From Rhizobium sp. 18055 (GTDB lineage: Bacteria > Pseudomonadota > Alphaproteobacteria > Rhizobiales > Rhizobiaceae), in contig NZ_CACSKD010000001.1 of assembly GCF_902706285.1 (NCBI RefSeq), positions 186,001 through 250,000 of the forward strand: a stretch of DNA of 64,000 nucleotides, read 5' to 3'. Positions within the stretch are counted from its first letter, which is position 1; every line of letters begins with the position of its first letter. The notes under the pieces are model-generated. The model had not been told where the DNA came from and ran no database searches. It saw only the letters and a list, made by a program, of their open reading frames with translations. Made by a program: the position numbers and the translations under genes. Shown here piece after piece: positions 34,636-43,788 of the stretch.

Positions 34636-34812
34636 GTGGCGGAAAAGATCAGGATGAGCTTTACCAAGGATCAGAGGCAGGAGGCATTCGAGAATACCGA
34701 CAGGCACTTCAGGCAGAAGGACCTGACTGAAAGGCAGAGCCGGGAGGAAAAAACCCGCAGGCTCCGCGCCGCCAGGCTGGCTGCCGGTGAACAGAGCGAT
34801 GAGCGATCCTGA
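34636..34812 (+). CDS. Small highly charged protein, 58 aa
   Basis: A GTG-started frame with a strong TAGGAGGAG ribosome binding site. The predicted 58-aa product (MAEKIRMSFTKDQRQEAFEN at the N-terminus) is rich in Arg, Lys, Glu and Gln, lacks hydrophobic segments, and is likely helical. I do not recognise a family. Position between the Crp/Fnr and DUF982 genes and the good start signals are the support. Confidence 0.6.
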   Translation: MAEKIRMSFTKDQRQEAFENTDRHFRQKDLTERQSREEKTRRLRAARLAAGEQSDERS

Positions 34813-34907
34813 AGCTGGAGATCATCGCCGCGAGTGATCTGTATACGATGATGGCCACGTCTGCGTTGGCCATCCACGTCTCTGTCGAAACCATGGGAGG
34901 TTTGATA

Positions 34908-35150
34908 ATGCCGATCGAGAACTGGGAGAAGCCGATAGAAATAATTTCGGGCAAACGTGAGAGCGTCGTCGTCACCGGCCCGTTCGATGCCGTGATCTGC
35001 CTCTCCGACGGATGGCCCGAGATGAGAAGCGCAAGCTTCATCGCAGCCAGAACGGCTTGTCGCGCAGCGCTTGCCGGCAGGGCGACCGCCGAAGAAGCAC
35101 GCCGATGTTTCCTGGCCGCCGTCGAAGAGGCAAAACTGACGCAGCACTGA
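34908..35150 (+). CDS. DUF982 domain protein
   Basis: An 80-aa protein of the rhizobial DUF982 family: WEKPIEIISGKRESVVVTGP, then DAVICLSDGWPEMRSASFIAAR and a helical end (ARRCFLAAVEEAKL). The ATG at 34908 is preceded by GGGAGG. Function is unknown; paralogues are numerous in Rhizobiaceae genomes. It is about 95 bp after the small charged gene and may share a transcript with it. Confidence 0.82.
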   Translation: MPIENWEKPIEIISGKRESVVVTGPFDAVICLSDGWPEMRSASFIAARTACRAALAGRATAEEARRCFLAAVEEAKLTQH

Positions 35151-35297
35151 TCGCCCTGCGCTGCGACGGCGAAGTCATCGGTACCGGCACCTCTCGAACC
35201 TAGAGAGAGGGCGATGAGTGGCATAGTCGACTGACACCGCTGGATCATCCGGGCGTGGCGATGTCAGCATGGAACCGCGTGCATCAGCATCTCTTGA

Positions 35298-35361
35298 GCC
35301 AAGCCCCCGAAACAAAGCGACATCGGCAGACGCCGATGTCGCTTTGTTTCGGGGGCTTGGC
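35298..35361. terminator. Perfect 30-bp inverted repeat beyond the giant-gene stop
   Basis: Arms at 35298-35327 and 35332-35361 are exact reverse complements with a 4-nt AGAC loop. The hairpin lies 21 bp beyond the stop codon of the minus-strand giant gene and about 150 bp after DUF982 on the plus strand. No T-tract follows on either strand. It could be a bidirectional transcription barrier, or protect the 3' end of the long mRNA from exonucleases. Confidence 0.7.
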
Positions 35362-35382
35362 GCTAGATCCTGTTCGCCTGTG

Positions 35383-38300
35383 TCAGCCCAACAAGGCCAG
35401 CAACGAGGATGCCGCGTCCGACGAAGTGTCCTCCGCGTCACTGGTCGTGGCTGAGGCGTCCTGGGAAACGCTATCCGAGGAAGAACCGGATGCACTGACA
35501 ACCGCCGTCAGGGCCTCAGCCTGTGCTGACGTCATGGCATTGATCTGGGCAGGCGTGAACGCCTCGGCCTGGGCTATGGTCAGGCCGGAAAGCGCTTTCG
35601 TGCTCAGTCCGGAAATCGCACCCGAACTCAGGGCGATGATATTCTCCGGAGAGAAGGCCGCGAGATCGTCGGCGCCGAGAGCGGCGGCCTGCACGATGGT
35701 GAGAGCGCCGACCTGCGACGTCGAGAACGATCCGATCTGGGTGCTGGTCATGGCCGTTATCTGGCTATAGCCGAGGGACGCCACCTGGCTGGTCGTCAAT
35801 GCGGCGATATAGCTCGACGACAGCGTGCTGACGAGCCCCGTATTCAGGCCCTTGATCGAGCTTGAGCCTATCGCGGCAAGCTCTTCCGTGGAGAATGTCT
35901 GCAGCTGGGCCGTCGTGAGGCCGGCAAGCCCTGTCGAACTCAAGGCGGCAATCTGGCTGATCGACAGTGAATCGACCTGCTCGGTGCTGAGAGCTTTGAG
36001 CTGGGCGCTGGTCAGGCCGGCGATTGCTGCCGTTCCCAGCGCTGCGATCTCATCATCGGGGAGCGATGCAATGAAGGCCGTCGGCAAGCCTTTCATCGCA
36101 GCAGAGCTGATCACCGCGAGCTTGGCCGGCGTCAATGTGTCCAGACCATCTGCCGTGAGGCCGGCAAACGCATCGGAACTCAAGGCGGCGACCTGGCTGG
36201 TCGATAGTCGTTCCATTTGATCGACACTCAGGGCGGCTGCCTGCGCGCTGCCCAGGCCGGCGATACCCTTGGTGCTCAGCGCGGCGATCTGATCGGCAGA
36301 CAGGGTTGCGATATCAGCCGTCGTGAACGCCGCGATCTGGGCCGAGCCGAAGGCGCCAATTTGCGCCGTCGACAGGGCCTCGATCTGATCTGTGCCCAGT
36401 GCCGCGATCTGGGCGATGGACAGACCGGCTATGCCGGCCGTGCTCAGCGCCGCGATCTGGTCGGGCGAAAGCGATGCGACGGTAGCGGCAGACAGTCCAG
36501 AGATCGCGACCGAGCTGATCGCTGCGATCTCTGTCGTGGTGAAGCTGTCGAGGTCGTCTGTTCCAAGCGCTGCGATCTGCTTCGAGCTGAGGACACCAAT
36601 CTGGTCGCTCGTCAGGCCCTCGACCTGATCTGCGCTCAACGCGGCAACCTGGTCGGTGGTGAGGCCCGATATGGCGGCCGTGCTCAGCACCGCGATCTGC
36701 GACGCAGAAAGCGATGCTATCGCCGTTGACGACAATCCCGAGATCGCCGCAGAGCTGATCGCCGCGATGTCGGTGATGCTGAAGGTTTCGAGATCATCTG
36801 CGCCAAGGGCCGCGATCTGTTTCGAACCGAGCGCGCCGACCTGCGCTGCGGTCAGCGCTTCCACCTGATCGGTACGCAGCGCAGCGATCTGGCCGGTCGA
36901 AAGCCCGGGGATAGCCGCCGCGTTGATGGCCGAGACCTGATCGGCGGACAGCGCCGCGATGTCGTCGGTGCGAAGGGCGGCCACCTGCTTTGAGCTGAGG
37001 GCGCCGATCTGGGCGGTGGTCAACGCTTCGACCTGGACGGTGCTGAGGGCGCCGATCTGGCTGGTGGTCAGGCCGGCAATGCCTGTCGGACCGAAGGCGG
37101 CGATCTGGTCTGCCGACAACGAGGCGAATACAGTCGGTGACAATCCCGAGATGGCAGCCGAGCTGATGGCAGCGATATCCGCGGTGCTGAAGCTGTCCAG
37201 ATCGTCCGCCCCGAGGGCAGCAATCTGTTTCGAGCCGAGGGCCGCGACCTGTGTTGTGGTCAATGCCTCGGCCTGATCGGTGCTCAGCGCCGCGATGTGG
37301 TCGCTGCTCAGGCCGGCGATGCCTGCCGTACTCAGGGCGGCGATCTGGAGCGTCGTCAAAGCCGCGATACCCGCGGTGCCGAAGGCGGCCACCTGTTTCG
37401 AACTGAGGGCGCTGATCTGCACCGTGGACAGCGCCGCAATCTGATCCGACGACAAGGCGGCGATCTGGCCGCTGGCCATGCCCGATATGCCGGTCGCGCT
37501 CAAGGCCGCAGTCTGATCCGCCGTCAGCGACGCAATCGCTTCCGAGGACAGCCCCGGGACTGCATTCAGGTTGATTGCCGCTATATCGGCAGTCGAGAAG
37601 CGCGCCAGATCATCGGTTCCAAGGGCGGCTACCTGCTTGGAGCTCAACGACGCGATCTGCGTGCTGGTCAAAGCCTCCGCCTGGTCGGGATTGAGCGCGG
37701 CAATCTGGTCGGTGGTGAGGCCTGCAACGCCCGCCGCGCTGAATGCAGCCACCTGGGCTGTCGTCAACGATGCTATATCGTCGGTTCCAAGGGCGGCAAC
37801 CTGTTTAGAGCCTAGCGCGCGGAGCTGGGCGGTGGTCATTGCGTCCACCTGGTCGCCGCTCAGCACTCCGATGAGGTCGGCGCTCAATCCGGCCAAGCCG
37901 GCGGTGCTGAGCGCCGCCACCTGGTTGGTGGTCAGCGATGAGACGGCGTCCGATGTCAATCCGGCAATGGCACCGGAGCTGATGGATGCGATGCCCTTGG
38001 TGGACAATGTCGCTATGTCGTCGGCCCCGAGCGCTGCGGTCTGCTTCGAGCTCAGAGCGCCGATCTGGGCGGTGGTCAGTGCGGCCACCTGGTCGGTGCG
38101 CAATGCGGCGATCTGTTTGGTTCCCAGCCCAGTGATGGCGCCAACGCTGAAGGCGGCGACCTGGCTTGTCGTCAGAGCCGCGACCGTATCCGTCGACAGA
38201 CCCGGGATCGCACTCGAGCCGATCGCAGCCATCTCCTTGGTTGAGAAGGTTGCCACGTCCGCGGACGACAGTGCCGCAAGCTGCGCGGAACTGAGGGCGC

Positions 38301-41300
38301 CGATCTGGGTGCTGGTCAGCGCCTCAGCCTGGGCGGTGCTCAGCGCCGCAAGCTGGCGGGTGCTCAGGCCGCTGATGCCGGCTTTGCTCAAGGCGGCGAT
38401 CTGGGCGGTGGAAAGAGCGCTGATGGTATCTGTCGACAGGCCTGATATCGCGGTCGAGGTAATCGCTGCGATGTCCTTGGTCGAGAAGGTTGCGACGTCG
38501 TCGGACCCCAGTACGCCAAGCTGCGCGGAGCTGAGAGTACCGACCTGGGTGGTGGTCAAAGCTTCGGCCTGGGCGGTGCTGAGGGCAGCCATCTGCTGGG
38601 AGTTAAGGCCGGTAACACCTGACGCCGTCAGGGCGGCGACCTGGGCCGTCGATAGCACAGCGAGATCGTCCGTGCCCAAAGCTGCGACCTGGGCCGACGT
38701 CAATGCAGCAACCTGCTTGGTCGACAGGGTGGCGATCTGGCCGCTGCTGAACGCGGCGATCTGGCTGCTCGAAAGACCAGCAACGCCCGTGACGCTCAGC
38801 GCCGCGACCTGCTTGGTAGAGAGCGAAGCAATGTCGTTGCTGTCGAGGCCGGCAACCTGCTTTGCGGCAAGTGCTGCGATCTGCGATGTGCTCAGCACGT
38901 GGATCTGATCGCTGTTCAGCGCCTGCATCTGATCGGAGGTCAGGCCGGTCATGGCCGACGTTCCCAAGGCTGCGATTTGCGCAGTCGATAGAACGGCGAC
39001 GTTTTCGCCCAATGCTGCGATCTGCGTCGAGGTCAGCACCTTGACCTGCGCTGCGGAAAGAATACCGATCTGGTCGGTACCAAGCGCCTGGACCTGCAGG
39101 CTTGTCAGGCCTGCAATCGCACTGGTGCCCAGGGCAGCTGTTTGTTCGGCAGAGAGGTTGGCGACGGCATCCGTGGTCAAGCCGGCGATGGCCTTGCTGG
39201 CAATCGCCGCAATGTCGGCAGTGGAGAATGTGGCAATATCCTCAGCGTCCAAGGCAGCGAGCTGAGTCGATGTCAGCGCGGCCACCTGTGCCGGCGAAAG
39301 GGTCTCGACCTGCGAGGCACTCAAGGCGCCGATCTGCAGGCTCGTCAGGCTTGCAACGGCGCTGGTGGTCAAGGCGGCGATCTGGTCGTCGGACAGCGCC
39401 TCGACAGCATCGGCACTCAGGCCCGGCATGGCCTTGTTGGAGATTGCCGCCATGTCGGCTGTCGAAAACGTTGCAATGTCATCGGCGCCCAATGCCGCCA
39501 ATTGCACCGAACTCAACACTTTCACCTGCGTCGATGACAAGGCCTCGACCTGCAAAGTGCTCATCGCATCGATCTGCAGGCTTGTCAGGGTTGCGACCGC
39601 ACTGGTGCTCAAGGCGGAAATCTGCGCGGTGCCGAGGCTGGCGATGATGTCGGCGCTCAAGCCCGGCACAGCCTTGCTGGTGATCGCCGCAATATCGGCG
39701 GTCGAGAACATTGCGATGTCGCCGGGCTCCAAGGCAGCCAGTTGCAGCGACGTTAGCGACATCACTTGCAAGGGTGACAATGCCTCGACCTGCGCGGTGC
39801 CGAGCGCTTCGATCTGAAGGCTGCTCAGGCTTGCGACCGAGGTCGTGCTCAGGGCGGCGACCTGGGCCGTGGACAGGACTGCAATCTGGTCAGCGCCCAG
39901 CGCGGCAACCTGCGAGGTCTTCAGCGCGCCGATCTGGCCCGTCGTGAATGCGGCGATCTGATCGCTCGACAAGGAGGCGAGGCTCAGGCCCGGTATTGCC
40001 TTGCTGGAGAGCGCTGCGATATCGGCCGTCGAGAAGGTCGCTATGTTTTCGTCGCTCAGCGCCGCCAATTGCACCGACGTCAAGGACGTCACCTGCGCTG
40101 CCGAAAGTGCCTCGACCTGACTGGTCGATAGCACCGCCAGTTGCGTCGTTTTCAGGCCGCTGATCTGGGCCGTGGTAAGGGAGGCGATCTGGCCGCTTGA
40201 GAAGGAGGCGATGATATCGGTGCTCAGGCCTGGTATGGCCTTGATGGTGATCGCCGCAATATCGGCGGTCGAGAAGGTCGCGATGTCATCGACGTCGAGC
40301 ACCCCGATCTGCGCCGAGGTCAGCGCCGTGACCTGTGCGGGCGTCAAGGCTTCGACCTGTTCGGCGCTAAGAGCCTGAATCTGCGCGGTGGAAAGCAATG
40401 CAACCGCGCCGGTGCCGAGCGCCGCGATCTGGCCCGTGGACAGCGATGCGAGGATCTCGGTTGTCAGCCCTGGTATGGCCTTGCTGGTAATTGCCGCGAT
40501 GTCGGCGGACGAGAATGTCGCGATGTGGTCGGCGTCCAGCGCCAGAAGCTGCGTAGAACTCAGCGCCTTCACCTGTTCCGGCAGCAGCGCTTCGACCTGC
40601 TCGGTGCCCATGGCGGCAAGCTGGGACGTCGCGAGAACGCCGATCTGCGCCGTCGTCAAAGCGGCGACCTGGGCGGTGGAAAGCGACGCCACAGTGAGGC
40701 CGGCCATCGCTTTGGTTGAAATCGCGGCAATATCGGCAGTGGAGAAGGCTGCGATGTCATCGTCGCCAAGCGCGGCGATCTGCAACGAGCTCAGATATTT
40801 AACCTGGGTTGACGACAGCGCCTCGACCTGCTCGACGCTGAGCGCGCCGATCTGGTCGCTCGTCAAGCTCGCAACCGCGATGCTGTTCAGGGAAGCGACC
40901 TGCGCGGTCGACAGCACTTCGATCTGCCCGCCCCCCAAAGCCGCGACCTGCTGCGAGTTCAGCGCCATGACCTGCGCCGAGGAAAAGGCGCCGATCTGAT
41001 CGGCGCCCAGCGCTTCGATCTGGCCACTCGTCAGGTTGGCAATCGCGCTGGTGCTCAGGACGGCGATCTGTGCGGGCGACAGGGCCGCGATGGCGTCCGT
41101 GCTCAAGCCCTGCATGGCCTTGTTGGAAATCGCGGCAAGGCCAGCCGTCGAGAATGCGGATATGTCGTCGGCATCGACAAAGGCGAGCTGGCTCGAACCG
41201 AGCGCCTTGACCTGCGACTGCGACAGGGCCTGGAACTGCTCGTGGCTCAGCGCATCGATTTGCACGCCGGTGAGGTTTGCGACCGAACCGGTGGTCAGTG

Positions 41301-42366
41301 CTGCAACCTGGCTGGCAGACAGTGCCGGGATAGCATACGGGCTCAGCCCCGCAATGGCCTTGCTCGAAATCGCGGCGATATCGGCCGTCGAAAATGCGGC
41401 GATGTCATCGTCGTCGAGAGCTGCGATCTGCACCGACGTCAGCGCCTTGATCTGGGTGGGCGACAGGGCCTCCACCTGCGCAGCGCTCAACGCTTCGATC
41501 TGGCCGCTCGTCAGGCTCGATATCGTGGTGCTGCTCAAGGCCGCAATCTGAGCGGTCGACATGGCTTCGATCTGGATCCCGTCGAGCGCTGCCAGCTGCG
41601 CTGTCGTCAGGACGTTGGTCTGCGCTGTCGTCAGCGACGCAATCTGGGCGGTGGAAAGGTTTGCCAGCTGCAGGCCGCGGACAGCCTTGGTCGAGATGGC
41701 GGCAATATCGTCGGTCGAGAAGCTTGCAAGGGCATCGGTGCCGAGAGCGGCGAGCTGCGTCGAACTCAGCGACGCGACCTGTGTTTGCGACAGTGCCTCG
41801 ACCTGTTCGACGGTCATGGCCTGGATCTGCGTGCTCGTCAGCCCGGCAACCGCGCCGGTGCTCAAGGCCGCAACCTGCTCGGTGGAAAGAGCCCCGATGA
41901 CCTCGCTGCTCAAGCCCGTAACAGCCCGGCTGGTGATTGCGGCAATATCGTCCGTCGAGAAGGTGGCAATGTCGTCAGGGCCAAGGGCTGCGAGTTGCAC
42001 CGTCGATAGAGCCTTGACCTGATTGGGCGTGAGGGCCTCCGATTGGGCCGTCGTAAGGCCGCTCAGCTGCGAGGTTGTCAGCGCAGAGACCTGGGTCGAC
42101 GTCAGGCTTTCGATCGCGTATTTGTTCAGGGCGCTCAGCTGATCGAAGGTCAGGCCGACGATGGAGCCTTTGGCGATGGCGCCAATCTGTTGAGAACTGA
42201 GGGTTTCCACATCCTCGACATCCAGAGCCGCGATCTGGTCGGACGACAACGCCTTGACCTGGGCCGTTGAAAGCGAGGCAATATCTTCCGTTGTCCAAGC
42301 CGCGACTGCCGCCGGCGAAAGAGCCCTGATCTGAGTGACACTCAGCGTTAAAGCGATCGAAGTCAT
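35383..42366 (-). CDS. Giant octapeptide-repeat protein, 2327 aa
   Basis: One uninterrupted frame encodes a 2327-aa protein of about 285 tandem octapeptides with consensus A-L-S/T-x-x-Q/D-I/V-x (for example ALSTAQVA, ALTSVQIA). About 20 higher-order blocks of roughly ten octads each recur around motifs like DDIATFSTADIAAI. There is no signal peptide, no membrane helix and no Cys, and few aromatics or prolines. It ends in a Ser/Asp/Thr-rich linker and a hydrophobic tip (SSLLALLG), reminiscent of type I secretion signals but unproven. S-x-x-Q followed by I/V fits helix capping-box and hydrophobic-staple geometry, so a solenoid of very short helices is possible; a beta-solenoid cannot be excluded. 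The ATG at 42366 starts the repeat-bearing part directly. No secretion gene is adjacent. Confidence 0.88.
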   Translation of the reverse strand: MTSIALTLSVTQIRALSPAAVAAWTTEDIASLSTAQVKALSSDQIAALDVEDVETLSSQQIGAIAKGSIVGLTFDQLSALNKYAIESLTSTQVSALTTSQLSGLTTAQSEALTPNQVKALSTVQLAALGPDDIATFSTDDIAAITSRAVTGLSSEVIGALSTEQVAALSTGAVAGLTSTQIQAMTVEQVEALSQTQVASLSSTQLAALGTDALASFSTDDIAAISTKAVRGLQLANLSTAQIASLTTAQTNVLTTAQLAALDGIQIEAMSTAQIAALSSTTISSLTSGQIEALSAAQVEALSPTQIKALTSVQIAALDDDDIAAFSTADIAAISSKAIAGLSPYAIPALSASQVAALTTGSVANLTGVQIDALSHEQFQALSQSQVKALGSSQLAFVDADDISAFSTAGLAAISNKAMQGLSTDAIAALSPAQIAVLSTSAIANLTSGQIEALGADQIGAFSSAQVMALNSQQVAALGGGQIEVLSTAQVASLNSIAVASLTSDQIGALSVEQVEALSSTQVKYLSSLQIAALGDDDIAAFSTADIAAISTKAMAGLTVASLSTAQVAALTTAQIGVLATSQLAAMGTEQVEALLPEQVKALSSTQLLALDADHIATFSSADIAAITSKAIPGLTTEILASLSTGQIAALGTGAVALLSTAQIQALSAEQVEALTPAQVTALTSAQIGVLDVDDIATFSTADIAAITIKAIPGLSTDIIASFSSGQIASLTTAQISGLKTTQLAVLSTSQVEALSAAQVTSLTSVQLAALSDENIATFSTADIAALSSKAIPGLSLASLSSDQIAAFTTGQIGALKTSQVAALGADQIAVLSTAQVAALSTTSVASLSSLQIEALGTAQVEALSPLQVMSLTSLQLAALEPGDIAMFSTADIAAITSKAVPGLSADIIASLGTAQISALSTSAVATLTSLQIDAMSTLQVEALSSTQVKVLSSVQLAALGADDIATFSTADMAAISNKAMPGLSADAVEALSDDQIAALTTSAVASLTSLQIGALSASQVETLSPAQVAALTSTQLAALDAEDIATFSTADIAAIASKAIAGLTTDAVANLSAEQTAALGTSAIAGLTSLQVQALGTDQIGILSAAQVKVLTSTQIAALGENVAVLSTAQIAALGTSAMTGLTSDQMQALNSDQIHVLSTSQIAALAAKQVAGLDSNDIASLSTKQVAALSVTGVAGLSSSQIAAFSSGQIATLSTKQVAALTSAQVAALGTDDLAVLSTAQVAALTASGVTGLNSQQMAALSTAQAEALTTTQVGTLSSAQLGVLGSDDVATFSTKDIAAITSTAISGLSTDTISALSTAQIAALSKAGISGLSTRQLAALSTAQAEALTSTQIGALSSAQLAALSSADVATFSTKEMAAIGSSAIPGLSTDTVAALTTSQVAAFSVGAITGLGTKQIAALRTDQVAALTTAQIGALSSKQTAALGADDIATLSTKGIASISSGAIAGLTSDAVSSLTTNQVAALSTAGLAGLSADLIGVLSGDQVDAMTTAQLRALGSKQVAALGTDDIASLTTAQVAAFSAAGVAGLTTDQIAALNPDQAEALTSTQIASLSSKQVAALGTDDLARFSTADIAAINLNAVPGLSSEAIASLTADQTAALSATGISGMASGQIAALSSDQIAALSTVQISALSSKQVAAFGTAGIAALTTLQIAALSTAGIAGLSSDHIAALSTDQAEALTTTQVAALGSKQIAALGADDLDSFSTADIAAISSAAISGLSPTVFASLSADQIAAFGPTGIAGLTTSQIGALSTVQVEALTTAQIGALSSKQVAALRTDDIAALSADQVSAINAAAIPGLSTGQIAALRTDQVEALTAAQVGALGSKQIAALGADDLETFSITDIAAISSAAISGLSSTAIASLSASQIAVLSTAAISGLTTDQVAALSADQVEGLTSDQIGVLSSKQIAALGTDDLDSFTTTEIAAISSVAISGLSAATVASLSPDQIAALSTAGIAGLSIAQIAALGTDQIEALSTAQIGAFGSAQIAAFTTADIATLSADQIAALSTKGIAGLGSAQAAALSVDQMERLSTSQVAALSSDAFAGLTADGLDTLTPAKLAVISSAAMKGLPTAFIASLPDDEIAALGTAAIAGLTSAQLKALSTEQVDSLSISQIAALSSTGLAGLTTAQLQTFSTEELAAIGSSSIKGLNTGLVSTLSSSYIAALTTSQVASLGYSQITAMTSTQIGSFSTSQVGALTIVQAAALGADDLAAFSPENIIALSSGAISGLSTKALSGLTIAQAEAFTPAQINAMTSAQAEALTAVVSASGSSSDSVSQDASATTSDAEDTSSDAASSLLALLG
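35500..42330. repeat. 24-bp coding tandem repeat array within the giant gene
   Basis: At DNA level the gene is a degenerate array of 24-bp units in higher-order units of about 240 bp. Codon choice varies from unit to unit, so copies are old or have been drifting. The low stop frequency of the opposite strand creates long meaningless antisense frames here. Confidence 0.85.
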
Positions 42367-42987
42367 AATCCACCCATCCCGATTGCTAGATGGTCTCCTC
42401 CCAGACATCTGCAGCGAGCGGCATAGCCGCCGAGGCGCTGCGGGAAATTTGGTGGGAGCCCAGCATGTTGGGAATGGGATACGAAATCTGGCTTGCTCGA
42501 AGCTGAAGCTTTTGGGTGCGAACGTTGCGATTAAATCGGAATGGTTGCGTAAAAAACCTGCCAACGCCCTCGAGACGTCGAGCCTCTCGAGGCTCGTCGT
42601 TTATTCGCTAACCCTGACGGCAAACGGATTGAGTTACGACTGAAGAAACTTCATCAACCATATGATAATCTTTATCTATTCTGAGGTATTTCCGGGAAAT
42701 ACCCAGTTGGCCTTAGCGGCGATTGACCCATGACCATTGCCTTTAGGCGGACCTGCCTCGGCGACTGGCAGGGAGATTTTCCTCAGCAGTCACGGACGAC
42801 CCGAACCGGACGAGACAGAGACCGCCATCGCTTTGATTCTCGACAAGCATCGAGTCGCTATGGAGCCGTGGGAAGCACCTGACCGTTCTCCCACGATGCA
42901 CCGGGCCAGGGTCGGCGAGACTGGTGGGCTGGCGTTTGCAGCACCCACCATGCAGCCTCTCGCGACCGCGGTGCTGCCGACTGACCG
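42367..42987. promoter_or_regulatory. Upstream region of the giant gene
   Basis: About 620 bp between the giant gene and pmtA, both on the minus strand. It contains a 7-bp-arm inverted repeat at 42579-42596 (CGAGCCT, 4-nt loop, AGGCTCG) and a perfect 19-bp palindrome at 42685-42703. Short frames around 42740-43010 on both strands show no recognisable product. AT content rises at 42630-42700, a likely promoter area. Confidence 0.5.
42685..42703. promoter_or_regulatory. 19-bp perfect palindrome, possible operator
   Basis: GGTATTTCC, one central G, then GGAAATACC. It is about 320 bp before the giant gene start and 290 bp after the pmtA stop. The size and symmetry fit a dimeric regulator site. 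No matching site was noticed elsewhere in the window. Confidence 0.55.
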
Positions 42988-43578
42988 CTACATCGTCTTG
43001 CGATAAAGCCATAGCTGCGCTGGCGGGATGTTGCGCATCATGAAGGCCAGATGGCGGACCTCATATTGCTCAGGCAGCGCAACCACGGGCGACAACAGGC
43101 CATAGGTGATCTGAACCACCGGCCGACCGACCGGAACGCGTTCGAGAAGATCGATCACCAGCGCTTCCCGCTTTGCCACCGGCAGGTGCAGCAGCGGTAT
43201 CGCCGAAATCACGCAATCGAACTGCGCGTCGCGTCGGTCGCCGAGGGCAAGGTCAAGAGCGAAGGCATCGCCGCAACGAATATCGACGCCTGGAAACTGC
43301 GTGCGCAGATGGTCGCAAAATTCCGGCGAATACTCGATGGACGTCAAATCCTGCGCCCGCACACCCCGCGCCAGAATGGCTTTGGTAATGACCCCTGTTC
43401 CCGGCCCAAGCTCCAGCACCGGCAAACCAGAGGCGGGGCGAACGACGCTCGCCATTTTCCTGGCGGTGACGGCAGATGTCGGCGCGATCGCCCCGACTGC
43501 CTTCCTATTGCGCTTCCAGCCCTTCAGAAATTCGATCTCATCCTTGAATTTCAACCCCACCCGCTGCCGCATGTTCAT
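42988..43578 (-). CDS. pmtA: Phosphatidylethanolamine N-methyltransferase, rhizobial PmtA type
   Basis: A 196-aa SAM-dependent methyltransferase of the rhizobial PmtA family. The N-terminal region FKDEIEFLKGWKRNRKAVGA and the block PTSAVTARKMASVV are characteristic. The SAM-binding motif is LPVLELGPGTGVITKAIL, and the C-terminus is RNIPPAQLWLYRK. PmtA converts phosphatidylethanolamine to phosphatidylcholine by three methylations at the inner membrane. Since rhizobia usually carry a core copy, this may be a second paralogue. Two in-frame ATGs (43578 and 43572) are possible. Confidence 0.87.
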   Translation of the reverse strand: MNMRQRVGLKFKDEIEFLKGWKRNRKAVGAIAPTSAVTARKMASVVRPASGLPVLELGPGTGVITKAILARGVRAQDLTSIEYSPEFCDHLRTQFPGVDIRCGDAFALDLALGDRRDAQFDCVISAIPLLHLPVAKREALVIDLLERVPVGRPVVQITYGLLSPVVALPEQYEVRHLAFMMRNIPPAQLWLYRKTM

Positions 43579-43788
43579 TTATGCTGTCGCTCCCGCTGCT
43601 TGGACTCACACTAAGGCGTGATAGCAACATCCTAAAAGCGACAAAATCAAGTGCACCAACGTCACATACCGTTCGGTTCGCGGACAAGTTGGTGATGGAT
43701 GTCGGGAATGGAAGCATTGTGAGTGAGCCAACCGATCGAGATGCGATCGATACCGGCTGGGCTTGGCCAATATTTTAAGGTAATCGTC

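Noticed and set aside
37571..38908. A 445-codon open frame on the plus strand inside the giant gene, with several others nearby
   Set aside because: It is antisense to the octapeptide array. The 24-bp periodicity removes stop codons in several frames, and the product only mirrors the repeat.
35500..42330. Regular repeats that might be mistaken for a CRISPR or satellite array
   Set aside because: The repeats are continuous, coding in one frame, degenerate at third positions and have no unique spacers.
42737..43012. Overlapping open frames of about 89 codons on both strands
   Set aside because: Neither has a recognisable product or clear start signals, and each is the mirror of the other.
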